A stretch of 31,239 nucleotides of DNA, from the NCBI GenBank assembly GCA_003427395.1, contig BFEA01000021.1, positions 4,690,731 to 4,721,969 on the forward strand, given 5' to 3'. Position 1 is the first letter of the stretch. Each line of letters begins with the position of its first letter. This document shows, piece by piece, positions 18,745-29,000 of this stretch. The notes beneath the pieces are model-generated. The model was not told where the DNA came from. It did not search any database and saw only the letters and a list, made by a program, of their open reading frames with translations. The translations under genes were made by a program, and so were the position numbers. This DNA is from Chara braunii (Eukaryota; Streptophyta; Charophyceae; Charales; Characeae).

Positions 18745-19246
18745 AGAAAGTTCAGAGGGTCACCTGCTATGATCAGCGGAACCTCCTGGGGGGGGATGGT
18801 TTTAAGATCCTCGCTGTATTAGAAGCGTAAAGAGCTATGACACAGATCACTTCTAGCTCGAGCACTCCTAACACGCAAACCCACCGCCCCTCCACCTCAT
18901 CTTGCTGATGGTACATCACATCAAATCTGGAGTCCGGGGGCACTCATACTGCCACCCCTGCTCTCCCAGGTTCAGGAGCGTGTGTTGTGTAAGCTTGGTG
19001 TGACCAGACCTGTTTGTGCGCTCTTTGGTGTTCTGGTTGGTCCATAAGATAGGTCTCTTGGACGCACACCAGGTCAGGCCAAGATCTTCCTCCCACCCCA
19101 CGAAGGAGATCCCATAATGCTTGAGTTTTATCTTGATTATAGGTTGTCAGACCATTTACGTTAATGGTCATGAGGTACGACTTCCAAATTCCACCTGCTA
19201 CGACAAAACTGCAAATATACAAAACTACAGAACAACAAACGTACAA
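18745..19246 (-). pseudogene. LINE fragment D1: inverted endonuclease N-terminal part
   Basis: Minus-strand endonuclease start of the same lineage as LINEs B and C. Motifs: MTINVNGLTTYNQDK, DLVCVQETYLMD (catalytic Glu), a PPDSR then GRWVCV stretch, and IIAGDPLN (a decayed GDFN). Similarity stops at this last motif. The missing continuation of the endonuclease is what begins LINE B on the opposite strand at about 19471. D1 may therefore be the inverted 5' part of LINE B rather than a separate insertion. The upstream side (19247-19403) is low-complexity, rich in TTG on the minus strand, with no recognised motif. Confidence 0.75.
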
Positions 19247-19403
19247 AACTAGCTCTACTATCTGTACTGAGCCACAAAAGCAGCATACCTATCATTTTTC
19301 TTCTTCTTCAAGAAGCAACAACAAAAGCTTGTACAACCGACAACAACAAACAACAAACAAGATAGCAACCACAAGGATGGAAAAGGCCTAACATACAAAA
19401 ACT

Positions 19404-19476
19404 ACAAAGATAGCTCAGTTGGTAAGGCGTTCAAGCAGCTCGCAGGAGGGTGTGGGTTCAACTCCCATTACCCACA
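19404..19476 (+). repeat. tRNA-like sequence (tRNA pseudogene or SINE head)
   Basis: TAGCTCAGTTGGTAAGGC at 19411 is a near-perfect tRNA D arm/A box, and GGTTCAACTCC at 19455 is a good B box. Their 44-nt spacing is exactly that of tRNA positions 8 and 52. The T stem pairs (GTGGG with CCCAT, one G-U). The acceptor stem does not pair and the anticodon stem is poor, so this is not a functional tRNA. No SINE body follows: LINE B coding similarity begins within a few bases (about 19471). It lies exactly between inverted fragment D1 and LINE B. Confidence 0.6.
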
Positions 19477-20339
19477 GATAGATGAATAGGTGGACGGTAT
19501 CCCCTTCTTGTGCACGGATTGCTGAGGAGGATGAAATAATAGTAGAAGAATTGTGCACATTCTTCACTCTGTTCGATACATTCAAACGTCTGCACCCTAC
19601 AAAAAAGACCTACATTGCGTTAAAAGGAATAACCCGGGAGGGCTATTAAAATCACGAATTGATCTCATCCTTGCAGCTGAAGAATTGGCGGGTGGCCGTA
19701 CAATGGCCGCAATAATTACCATAGAATATGCATAGTTGTTTTCACATTTTGTAGACGACCTGATTGGGGGGCGGGTTACTATAAACTTAACACCCCCCTT
19801 CTCCGTTTGGACTCATTTAAGACTTACCTACGACAAGTATGGGAGTATTGACGGGAACGTGTACCAGAAATCGACTCTTATATCCAATGGTTTAATAACA
19901 GTTTGTTCTTCCTATAAAAAAATTACAGTGAATTTTCGAAGCTTCTGGCCACCTAACATAACCAGAAGGAAATCGATATTATGCAACAACTTTGTCACCT
20001 AAAACAACAGGACAACTCACAAACTAATCAAGATCAAACCCAACAACTCCGACTTCAACTGTCACAACATGCATAATACCGATGGCAAGGAACGAGAATC
20101 AGAGGAAAGCTGGTGCAATTCTCTTCGGAAGGTTCGATGAAGGCACGCTTTTTTTCACCTCGTTAAAGCACGAGCTCGACGTACTACAATTGATGCCTTG
20201 CATGACCCGGAGGCGGGAGATGGAATGCCGGCCTTAACCACCGTCAGGTTCACCAAGATCATACGAGACTTTTTTAATGACCTCTTTTCTTCCCACATAC
20301 CGGATGTCGGGAGTGAGGCCCAAGATCAAAGGATATATT
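19471..20339 (+). pseudogene. LINE B ORF2, endonuclease C-terminal part and linker
   Basis: The first recognisable residues, MNRWTVSPSCARI, align with LDRWQIPSPCPTYI of fragment D2. Then EEDEIIVEELCTFFTLFDTFKRLHPTKK-like sequence matches the LINE C stretch ending LFDTFRRVNPTQ, and RIDLILAAEELAGG matches RIDLILVLDELHGA. After about 19735 the EN-RT linker is badly frameshifted; only short pieces align. Confidence 0.7.
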
Positions 20340-21279
20340 AATTTTTGGAGCCAATAAACAAAAATTTGACACAAAAACAATGAGACCTTCTCGAGGTGTC
20401 TCTCTCTAAACAAGAGGTATAGGCAACCCTTTTGCAAATGGACGAAGAGAAGACACCCAGAATCAATGGTTTTCCCAAGGCATTCTGGGAAACTACTTGA
20501 GATTTCATGAGCAATGACATTATGAAATTTTATGAGGAGGTATGACGCACTGGGGAGATGGGAGAAATCGCAGGCCAAGGAGTGTTATCTCTGTTATATA
20601 AAAAGGGGATAAAATGGATATTAGGAATTACCGTCCCATTACCCTACTTACCGTGGTCTATAAGATGTTGGCCAAAACCTTGGTTAATCGAATGATCCCA
20701 ATGATGGAGGACATAATTCACCCAGACCAGACTGGTTTCATGTAGAACCGAAACATACAATAAAATATTTTGTTGGTGCATGAAATACTACAACTGCCCC
20801 ATTGCCGGAAACAGAATGCCGCCCTGGTGTTTATAGACTTCGAGAAAACCTATGATCACGTAGATTGGCTATTTCTGAATAAATGTTTGGAAATAATGAA
20901 TTTCGGCCCAGATTTCAGGAGGTGGGTGCAGATACTCCACCGAAATGCAACCACTAAGGTTCAAGTCAATGGTTCCCTGACACCGACCATCCAATTGGAG
21001 TGGTCGGTGCGACAGGGGGACCCCATAACTCCCTTGCTATTCCTCGTCATCATTGAGGCCCTGACAACAAACCTGTGGGCCAACAAGGACATCACTAGGA
21101 TGAAAATTGCCAACATCCCAGAGGAGGTGGTCCCAGTGTGCTTTCTGTTTGCTGATGATCTTACGATTTTTGTGGAGGCGACTCAACAAAACATAGAGGA
21201 AATGCAACAAATGATGCACACGTTCACAAATGTTTCATACATGACAGTCAATTGGGGCAACAAAACACAAGGGTGGTAG
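20340..21279 (+). pseudogene. LINE B ORF2, reverse transcriptase domain
   Basis: RT core. Motif 0 region EEKTPRINGFPKAFWE; LLYKKG, then (after a frameshift near 20610) NYRPITLLTVVYKMLAKTL; motif A FIDFEKTYDHVDW; motif B SVRQGDPITPLLFLVIIEAL; motif C VCFLFADDLTIF with the catalytic FADD intact. From about 20630 the frame is open except for stops at 20743, 20761 and 21277. Conserved tryptophans of LINE C are stop codons at several places (EIW, GWD, VWE, GWW positions). All catalytic aspartates survive, but the reading frame does not. Confidence 0.9.
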
Positions 21280-22224
21280 GTGCACTATCAAGGGGGACGA
21301 CCTCCAGAACGTCCTCCTGTGAGATGGTTGCCCCTTGAGGCTCCGCTTAGAATCCTGGGCGTATCAATGATAGCGAAGAGTTGCCCGACCACGAATAATA
21401 AATGGGTCGGCACACCGACCCTAAACAAACTGATGACACGCAAGAACAAACCCATCTCCCTCTTCGGCAGAGCACTGATAATTAACAATGTTGCTTTGGC
21501 ATCCATATGGTATAAGTCCCTACTTTGACCCCTAAGTGAAGCAGTCGTGAAAGCATTAAGGGGCAGGGTTGCGGCCTTCCTATGGTGATTAGACTGTGAA
21601 AAATCCAATGTGATCAGTCTTGTAGCATGGGAGGTTGTTGTGCAGCCGAAGAGTTTGGGGGGATTGGGGTTGATTGACCCTTTAATTCAAACGCAAACAT
21701 TACAGGTGCAATGGATCAAGAAATTGTTGTTTAGCCTGGATTGCCCCTGGGTACCCCTGGCTTTGGAACATCTAGACTGTCTGGCCCCAACAACCACCCA
21801 GGATGTACACCCAACGACATGGTTAGAAGACCGCTTTTTGACTATACAATGACAACGATGTATGCAGCAGGGGGGAGAGGGGCGAAATCTGCAGCCGGAT
21901 AGCTTCTGGCCAACTCTATTAAAAAATTGGCACAAAATACCACTTCCAAATAAAACCCTCCCTTACTGCTGGGAGGAAGTAAGCAGGAAATCGATGGATC
22001 AGAGATTCTCAAGGATGCGTAAAAAACAGTTCCACGACACCATGGAAAAAACTGGGTTAAGAGAGGAATGTTAAGAGTGAGAGACCTGTGGGACAGTGAA
22101 AGGAAAAATTGGAGGACCAGGAAACAACTAAGAGGATCTCTCTGGTATTGTCATCATATTGAGTAGCATGCGGAAACACTCATTGAGACAATCCCCCTGA
22201 CCTGGTACAAAATCCTGAAGAAGG
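21280..22224 (+). pseudogene. LINE B ORF2, thumb and connection
   Basis: Continues in the RT frame: PLEAPLRILGVSM, KNKPISLFGRALIINNVALASIWY, LVAWEVVVQPKSLGGLGLIDPL and IKKLLFSLDCPW, which are typical thumb and connection blocks of L1-type ORF2. Stops occur at 21527, at 21586-21588 and at 21850. A frameshift near 22071 moves the coding sequence to another frame (RDLWDSERKNWR). Confidence 0.8.
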
Positions 22225-22440
22225 GTCCTACCCTTAAAGAAGGAGACTGGGTAGTAGAGAGAGAGGACATGAAACGGGCGGGCCACGTCAATATGGTGGA
22301 CCCACAAATGACTCTAATAGAGCTTTATGATATTACGAGAGCAAACAAACTACAAGGTAGTCGGACCCCCTTCGAATGGATGGACCGGGAAACCTTATAC
22401 CGAGTTAGAGTCCTAGAGGACGGAAAGGAATACATGGCCT
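22225..22440 (+). pseudogene. LINE B ORF2, SH3-like insertion
   Basis: A segment of about 70 residues, LKEGDWVVEREDM, GHVNMVDPQMTLIELYDIT, then LYRVRVLEDGKEY, aligns with LINE C 29838-30055. Its short beta-strand-like hydrophobic stretches and opening GDWV resemble small SH3-fold or Tudor/chromo-like barrels seen in other retroelements. This is inferred from the pattern only. It lies between the RT connection and the zinc finger. Confidence 0.4.
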
Positions 22441-23165
22441 TCTAGCCACAAAAAAATATTTATGGGCTGACCTTCGACCCACTGGGGTGGCAATGGGAAA
22501 CTTCCCGAACGTCAACAGCCCCTCCCTCTAAACAGATCATGATACACAAACTAATAGTTAAATCCACATATCGAACGATGAGACCCAAGCGCAATCTGAG
22601 AGATACAGTCATTGACCGATGGGCTAAGCACCTTAATGTGGATCGTCGCCAGCTTACTCCAATAAAATAGTTTCAGGACCGGAAGTCTAAACCAACTAAA
22701 GTTACCTCGCTGCAATGACAAATAGTACACCGTTGTCTGCCAATCAATGACTAGTTGATAGACCATACCAATTTGTAGCAGAAAGGGCTAGCATTGCCCT
22801 GGTGCTTGTGGTGCCTCAGTCATTTTCCATCTTGCAAGAAGGCGGAAATAATAAAGCACATCTTCATGCAATGCCCACTCGCACAATTCACATGGAGATG
22901 GTGGGATAGGGTGTGGAGGAAAATGGATATGACAAGCCCCTGGCCATGGTCCTGACAGGCGATCCTGATAGGGCACTAGCCACAGCAGGAAGAAACGGCC
23001 TTCGTAGAGAACATGTACAGGTTGGGGAGGTGAGCCGTACTATGGGCACTATGGTGACAGGAATGCCTATTGGTCATGGAGAAAGTATGTGAAGACAGAG
23101 CAGAGGTAACTGAACAGATCCAACAGCAAGTCCAACTAGAATTGATGAGCAGATGGCTGCTCTAA
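22441..23165 (+). pseudogene. LINE B ORF2, C-terminal zinc-finger (zf-RVT-like) region
   Basis: After KSTYRTMRPKRNLRD comes the helical region and then the zinc finger: HRCLPIND, LPWCLWCLSHFPSC, IIKHIFMQCPLAQFTWRWW. The ligands C-x2-C, H and C are all still present, unlike in LINE C, where the first cysteines are changed. This matches the zf-RVT arrangement at the C terminus of plant-type L1 ORF2. Conserved Trp codons are stops at three places (KWF, LQW and DWL positions). The region fades out at about 23165. Confidence 0.75.
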
Positions 23166-23212
23166 AGCCCCAACTGGATATCTTCCAAGTTCAACAGATT
23201 GGGGATGTGAAA

Positions 23213-24000
23213 TGAGCAATGCCTATTGGGTTGAAATGAGGCATATAGCAATTGAAGTACAAGCAGCATTCGTCCACAATTTTGGACAATAGTTCAAAAT
23301 TGTGGATTTTATTGACCCCCTTCCCACATTTGTACCCAAACGGGATGATTACCTCATGTTATCAATTGACCTTCCAAAGGATCAACCTTTTTCACTTGAT
23401 GACATCATCTCGTTCAAAACGGGAGGGAGAGTTTGCCAGATTCACACGGCACATAAGTTTAGGCCATGGTGCTTCAAGTGTAAAGCGTATGAACATCTAA
23501 ATACGGAATTTGCTTCTCCACTTCATGATCCGCAACACGCCTTCTCAACGGAGCAACGTCTCAAAAAGGATCCACAGAGGTCATATAGGTGGATCCCAAC
23601 AATGGCCGGTTATGAAGGATGGGTATACAGTGAAGATCTTAACCAAGCGGGCCAGCCGATTGGCTGGTGTTGGGAAGGGCGTGGGGACTTACGGAAAACT
23701 CCCCCGTCCCCGACGGACTGGCTTCCCCATTCGCAGTCTCATCAAATCCAACAGAAGCAACAGAAAACACAACAAATCAGACCTAGAAAGGGGAGTCATC
23801 CCTACAACCCTCATCCACTCCAGAAGAGCCAGCATCGTAATGGAATCCAGTTAGGATCCATGAGAAGTGAAGGAAAAGGGGAAGGGCAAGCAGATGGAGG
23901 AGGAATAAGTGGGAAAAGGGGGAAAAGTGACACACAGGCAGAGATGCGGCAGGTTGAACAACGACAAGGTCATGATAGAAATATAACCTGACAGATGAAA
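23213..24000 (+). pseudogene. LINE C ORF1, gag-like region with CCHC knuckle
   Basis: Similarity to the LINE A ORF1 starts at ATGAGCAATGCC (23213): YWVEMRHIAIEV and AAFVHNFGQ (then TAG), VDFIDPLPTFVPKRDDY, then the knuckle PWCFKCKAYEHLNTEF. The pattern is C-x2-C-x4-H-x4-F: the fourth ligand Cys is Phe (TTT, one base from TGT). A Gln/Lys/Arg-rich tail with HSQSHQIQQKQQK-like composition follows up to the stop at 23989. The product would have bound element RNA in the cytoplasmic ribonucleoprotein particle. The part N-terminal to about residue 1 of this similarity is missing. Confidence 0.7.
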
Positions 24001-24153
24001 AAGGGAGGGAAATCGTTGGGCCCATCTCCGACAAATTACATGCCCAGAGACAAAAATCAGATAGGGACCGAATGGAAGGAAGTTAGAAGGAAGGTTGTAG
24101 CAAGGAATAACTCTCATGAGCAACAGCCTAACCTGTCCAAACAGCCTGGTCAG

Positions 24154-24236
24154 TTTGAACAGTCGGAACGGACTGAACAATTTGAAAAATCTGAACAATC
24201 TGAAACAGTCTGAACAGTCTGAACAGTCTGAATTGT
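24154..24236 (+). repeat. 9-bp tandem repeat CTGAACAGT
   Basis: Degenerate units of nine bases, clean at the right end (three near-identical CTGAACAGT copies). It encodes repeated Ser-Glu-Gln in frame. The extra A in CTGAAACAGT (about 24200) explains why two overlapping ORFs, one ending at 24213 and one starting at 24116, cover this segment in different frames. Confidence 0.8.
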
Positions 24237-25040
24237 CTAGCCAATCGCATCAAGATTCCTTGCAGATTCAAAGGAGGAGGCGTCAGCCAGAGGACATTTG
24301 TGATTTGGCGAACCCATCTGAAGTAGAAATCACAGAAATAAAGTCACTGGCTACAGAAATGGATGATGTCCCAGAAGATCCAGGAATTGGAATTAAGTCT
24401 GCCTTCGACAAAGCAAAAGACCCACTGGAAACAATAGACTCAATGAAGACTGATCATTTCAAGGATGTTTTTGGAACACAACCAATAGAGGTGGAAAAAG
24501 CTCCGGTGGCAGTGTCACCACTCATCCCACTCTTTCAATCAGCCGGAGAACAGAACACCTCAAATGGTATATAAGATTTACACTCATAACTCATCAAGCT
24601 GGCTGACAGGATCTTGAGAAATCTGCGATCTAAATATCCTTAACTTATAAGAGAAGATGAATAGCAGCAGTTTCACAGCCACCTCATGGCCATGTTGGCA
24701 AATAGGGACAGTCTGAAGGTGGTAATTCAGTATGGTCCTCCGCCTGGTTCAGATTGGATGAAACTAAGTAATAAATTATTATTTATTGTTACTAACAGAT
24801 TCCATTTGTCACATACCCTTCAGTCCACGCTGCATAAGCAACTAAAGGAAGCACAACATGTGAACCAGCAGGAGGTGAACTTCAACTCAGAAATAGGACC
24901 GAGTTCTTTGAGAAGCCTAAGAAGAATGAAAGAGGTAGCGAGAAGGAAGGGGAATCGTACAGGGGGAAAGCAGCAGAAAAAGGACCTGCGGCTCCTCTCC
25001 ACTAAATGCACAAACAGTAAGAGCAGGAATGACATTAAAG

Positions 25041-25076
25041 GGAAAAAAAAATAAAAATAATAATAATAATAATAAA
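25041..25076. repeat. A-run and (ATA)n microsatellite
   Basis: Nine A then AT, then AAAAATAATAATAATA-type repeats. It lies inside the ORF1 linker of LINE C. The minus-strand poly-Tyr/Phe ORF over it is an artefact. Confidence 0.9.
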
Positions 25077-25556
25077 GAATGGGCATAATTGGTCGAGCTC
25101 TGAATGTGTAACCAGTCTCTCCCAGTCTACCTATAAAGAAATATCAGCCCCTAAAATGGCAAGGTACATGGATCTGGGGATCCAACTAGTCTCCAAGTCC
25201 ACCTCCCTCCAGCCTCAATTGGGTGTTGAGGCTAGGTAGACCGTTGAAGGGGACAAACAACCTCAACAACCTCAACAACCTCAACATTGAAGACACCCAA
25301 GTCACCCAAGGAGCTGTTGTATCTAAGGAGGGTGAAAGGAGGAATTATGAGGTAGAGCAAGAAGGAACTGTGGAAGAAGTCACAGAAATAACCATACCTA
25401 CACTGGTTGCAACAGCTACACCACATCTTTATGGGACAGTCCCCCCGAAAGTGAGAAATGACTTCTCTGAGTCAAAAGGTAAAACCTTTCAATTAACAGC
25501 GGTAATATCGGAAGTGGCGGGATAAAAAAAGTTTTTACTTCTACAAAAAGACTAAA

Positions 25557-26426
25557 TTGGATGGGAGGATCAATGCATATTATCAAGGTAACCCAGGGAT
25601 ATCAACGAAGTTGGAGAAAACTGTGGTTTCTGAATTATCCGAAGAATCAAGGAGTGTAAAAATCTCAATGAATCAGACCCTTGAGGTTCTTGAATCCCTT
25701 GAGACCCGTTTGAACTCAAACCTACTGATCAAGGTAGATTCAATCTCAAGTACCCCGAGCTGCACTCTACCACAAGTGATGGATTTGACAGAAGACCTAC
25801 AGACAGAGAATGAGGACAATCAGGAATACACTGAAGACACTCAAGACACGGAATCAGAATCCACTCCCCTACTCTCTTCTGCAGGAAATATCACCAGTAA
25901 GAGACAAAGACTGAGTGCGTGGTGTGTGAGGGGGCAGGGGGAATGTCCCCTAAGCAAAACAAGAACTGTGTTCTTGCCAGTCAGGTTCAAAGGGAAAGAA
26001 TGGGAAGTTGGCCTTTCAGAACCTCAGGGGGCGGTATATGGTGAGGTAGTGGTGAAAGGAACCAAGCCCCTATTCTTGTCCCTCGCAACGTTGACAAGGG
26101 GACTGGCAAGAGAATCCTTATTAGAATTAGAAATAATTAAATTTAGCAAAGGACATTTCCCGCCAGGATTCTCAGCATTCCTCGTAATATCCATGGGTTC
26201 TAATAGACTTGGTGAAAATGATGTATACTTGAAATACGATGCATCCGAACATGTAGATCTCTGCTGGTATGGGATCAAGGCATTTAAAAAACTCCAATTG
26301 TTGAAGATCAAGGCGAGTCAGTTTTGGTCAGAAGATGATGTATGTATTATTCTGGTACGACTATTGAGGCAAGGGTCATTAGAGGTTGGGGGACAGTTAG
26401 ACTGTGGGCCCTGGCAGAAAGTGTAA
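25557..26426 (+). pseudogene. LINE C ORF1 C-terminal domain of unknown type
   Basis: An uninterrupted frame of 289 codons ending with TAA 72 bp before the ORF2 start. The first ~130 residues are acidic and polar (TEDLQTENEDNQEYTEDTQD). The rest looks globular: TVFLPVRFKGKEWEVGLSEP, TLTRGLARESLLELEI, FSAFLVISMGSNRL, VDLCWYGIKAFKKL. It sits where LINE A carries its Nudix-like segment. WEV, GE and R-x3-RE-x-L elements are present but their spacing does not fit a Nudix box, so homology is unproven. Its openness in an otherwise damaged element is notable. Confidence 0.5.
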
Positions 26427-26497
26427 CCAAGATTAACAAGTTTCTTCTATTTCCTCAGCTCCTTCAATTTTGATTGCACAGATGAAGTAAGGGAAAA

Positions 26498-27350
26498 ATG
26501 ACAGAATTTAGTGTGATTGATGAATTATACAACAAGGATAAGGAATGGAAGAAACTAAGACAGGATGCAAACTTAGACATTAGATCACTAAATGTCAATG
26601 GTTTTGCCTCAACTAAACTTAATAAAAGACAAACAATCTATGATCAATTAAAAGTGATTGAGGGAAAACAGTGACCCGATGTAATATGCATTCAAGAAAC
26701 TCACCTAATGGATAAAGAAGGTCATAACTATATCTATAAAGAAATATGGTCATATCTAGCTTATAGGGGCCATGCCCATAAGGCAGGTAGTGCAGGGGGT
26801 GCTATATGGATTCTCCCTGATTCGAGGGTGGAGGTTCTTAACTGGAAAGTGGACCAGAAGGAGGGAAGGTGGGTATATATTTAGGTTATGCTGGAATTGG
26901 AGGTGGTCAGCATACTCAACATATATGCACCAAATGATGTGGCTTCACGACAAATGTTTTTTGAATCTGCCTTGCCTAATCTGCCAGTAGGAATCCTGGT
27001 CATCATAGCACTGGCATGAGATTTTAATGCAGCCCCTGACAAACATCTAGATCGCTAGCGACTACCCACCCCTTTCCCAGTTTATGTGGAATCAAATGAG
27101 TTAATTATAGCAAACATTTGTCAAACACTCAATCTGTTTGATACGTTTAGAAGGGTCAACCCAACTCAGAGAGTGTTCTCATGCTTTAAACGATGTCAAA
27201 CTAAACAAAGCTCTAAATTACGAATAGATCTCATACTAGTCTTAGATGAACTACATGGGGCATGGCAAGTAACTGAAATTTTCCCACGCAACCCCCTCCC
27301 TGGTCTGGACCATGCTATGACTGTAGCAATCTTTTCATTTCGGAAAAAAA
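26498..27350 (+). pseudogene. LINE C ORF2, APE-type endonuclease
   Basis: ATG at 26498 (MTEFSVIDELYNKDKEW) is supported by alignment with fragment D2. Motifs in one frame: DIRSLNVNGFAS, DVICIQETHLMD (catalytic Glu), ILNIYAPND, DFNAAPDKHLDR (Asp/Asn site, with the preceding Gly a TGA stop), FDTFRRVNP, LRIDLILVLDEL and GLDHAMTVAIF (catalytic His). Four stops interrupt the domain (about 26671, 26880, 27017, 27056); the first and last stand at tryptophans kept in D1 and/or D2. All catalytic side chains are otherwise recognisable. Confidence 0.85.
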
Positions 27351-27989
27351 CGGACGAAGGGAGGGGATACTACAAACTCAATGTTTCTCACCTTAAAATT
27401 GATAACTTCATTCAATATATAAAGGATGTATGGTCCTTTTGGAGAGAACAAAAAGTTAGAATTCAAGATGATATCAAATGGTTCAACAACGGTCTTTCCT
27501 TCCTAGGCCGTAAATGCAATGAATATTCCAAGATGCTAGCAGCAGAAAATAATTCGAAAGAAACAAGAATTCTACAACGAATTCAACAACTCCAACACCG
27601 TGAAATTGAATCAGAGGATAAGGAACCTCTAGAAGTCATGGCAAATGAAATCCAAGAACTAGAATCACAACTATTGACTCAGATGGAATATCGTTGGCAA
27701 GGGGCAAGGATCAGGGAAAAACTTAAAAAGCATATTATGGAAGGCGCAATGGATGCACGTTTCATTGCGATGGCTAGAGCACGAATTGGAAGAACTATAA
27801 TTGAAGCACTAAAAGACCCACGGAGTAGAGATGAATCGATGGTCACCTCAACAGCAGAATGCACCAAAATAGTCAGGGATTTCTTTAAGGACTTGTTATC
27901 CTCGGGTATTGGTGATATATCCCGTGAGTAACGAGATAAAGACAGATGATTTCTTAGCCCCATTAAAAATCAAACTAATAGCAGATTAA
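27351..27989 (+). pseudogene. LINE C ORF2, EN-RT linker
   Basis: The same frame stays open to TAA at 27929: GYYKLNVSHLKIDNFIQYI, then a long charged, probably coiled-coil stretch (ETRILQRIQQLQHREIE, EIQELESQLLTQMEYRW). It ends with ARARIGRTIIEAL and IVRDFFKDLLSS, the usual lead-in to the RT. A frameshift to the RT frame occurs between 27929 and 27996. Confidence 0.8.
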
Positions 27990-29000
27990 CAAGAAATGTT
28001 GGAAGAGCCTCTAACTAAAGAAGAAATCTGGTCAGCACTGATGTTAATGGAAGAAGAAAAAACTTCAGGTATTGATTGTCTCCCAAAAGAATTTTGGGAA
28101 GCAGGGTGGGACTTCCTTTCAGAGGACCTTATGTGTTTCTTCAATGAGGTATGGGAATCAGGCAAAATGGGAGAATTTGTCGGGTAAGGGGTGCTAACTT
28201 TGTTGTATAAGAAAGGTGAAAAAACTAATATTCGTAATTATAGATCAATAACCCTTCTTACTGTTGTTTATAAGTTGTTAGCAAAAGCTCTAGCCTGTCG
28301 ACTTAATAAAGTGATAAATGGTATAATACATCCAACACAATCTGGGTTTAGAAATATCCAGGATAACATACTGTTAGTCAACAAACTTCTCAAGTTAACG
28401 CACCAATCTAAGCATAATGCCGCTATTATCTTTATTGATTTTGAAAAGGCGTATGACCATGCAGATTGGTATTTCCTTAATAAATGTCTGCAAAAATTAA
28501 ACTTGGGTCCAAACTTTCATCGGTGGATTACAATTCTTCACCAAAATGCCACAACAACAGTAATGGTAAATGGTAATGTGTCTCCACCATAAACTTTACA
28601 CCGATCAGTAAGACAAGGAGACCCTATAGCACCCTTCCTCTTTGTAATCATAATGGAGGCACTGACTGCTAACCTAAGAAAAAATCGAGACATTAAGCGC
28701 TCAATCCCAAAAAATGTGATCCCTGTCTGTTTACTATTTGCAGATGATCTCTCTTTTATGATTGATGCCTCACATGACAATCTAGAGGCGATTCAAGCAA
28801 TGATGAACACATTCTGTCGATTATCGGATATGAAAGTCAACTGGGGTAATAAAACTTTGGGTTGGTGGATTAATCATCAAGGAGTTCGTCCTCCAGAGAA
28901 AACAAGAGTAAAATGGTTCTCATTGGACACATCAGTAAGGGTCCTAGGAGTCTCCTTATCAGTGGAGGGGAAACCGACGACAAATAATGATTGAATATCA
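27990..29000 (+). pseudogene. LINE C ORF2, reverse transcriptase domain
   Basis: RT core in one frame. LTKEEIWSALMLMEEEK and SGIDCLPKEFWEAGWDF (motif 0), LLYKKGEKTNIRNYRSITLL (motif 1), motif A IFIDFEKAYDHADW, motif B SVRQGDPIAPFLFVIIMEAL, motif C VCLLFADDLSFM with FADD intact, then VNWGNKTLGWW and RVLGVSLS. Stops at about 28185, 28590 and 28992. The domain is otherwise intact enough for reliable phylogenetic placement. Confidence 0.92.

Larger units (their letters stand above)
19471..23165 (+). mobile_element. LINE B: decayed, 5'-incomplete non-LTR retrotransposon
   Basis: A plus-strand element homologous to LINE C through most of ORF2. It starts inside the endonuclease domain and lacks ORF1 and the first half of EN in this orientation. 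RT, thumb, an SH3-like insertion and a zf-RVT zinc finger follow in order. Similarity to the LINE C C terminus (TEQIQQQVQLEL against TETIQQQIQTVI) ends near 23165. LINE C begins about 50 bp later. The RT segments of B and C look roughly 60% identical in protein, so they are not recent duplicates of each other. Confidence 0.85.
24001..25556 (+). pseudogene. LINE C ORF1, repetitive middle region
   Basis: Low-complexity, hydrophilic ORF1 linker in several frames (24116-24574, 24686-25054 and 25223-25525). It includes a 9-bp tandem repeat (24154-24236) encoding SEQ triplets, an (ATA)n tract at 25041-25076 and an AACAACCTC triplication (25256-25287) encoding NLN triplets. One extra base in the SEQ repeat shifts the frame exactly there. 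A GTEWKEVRRK segment near 24070 is the only globular-looking piece. Confidence 0.5.
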
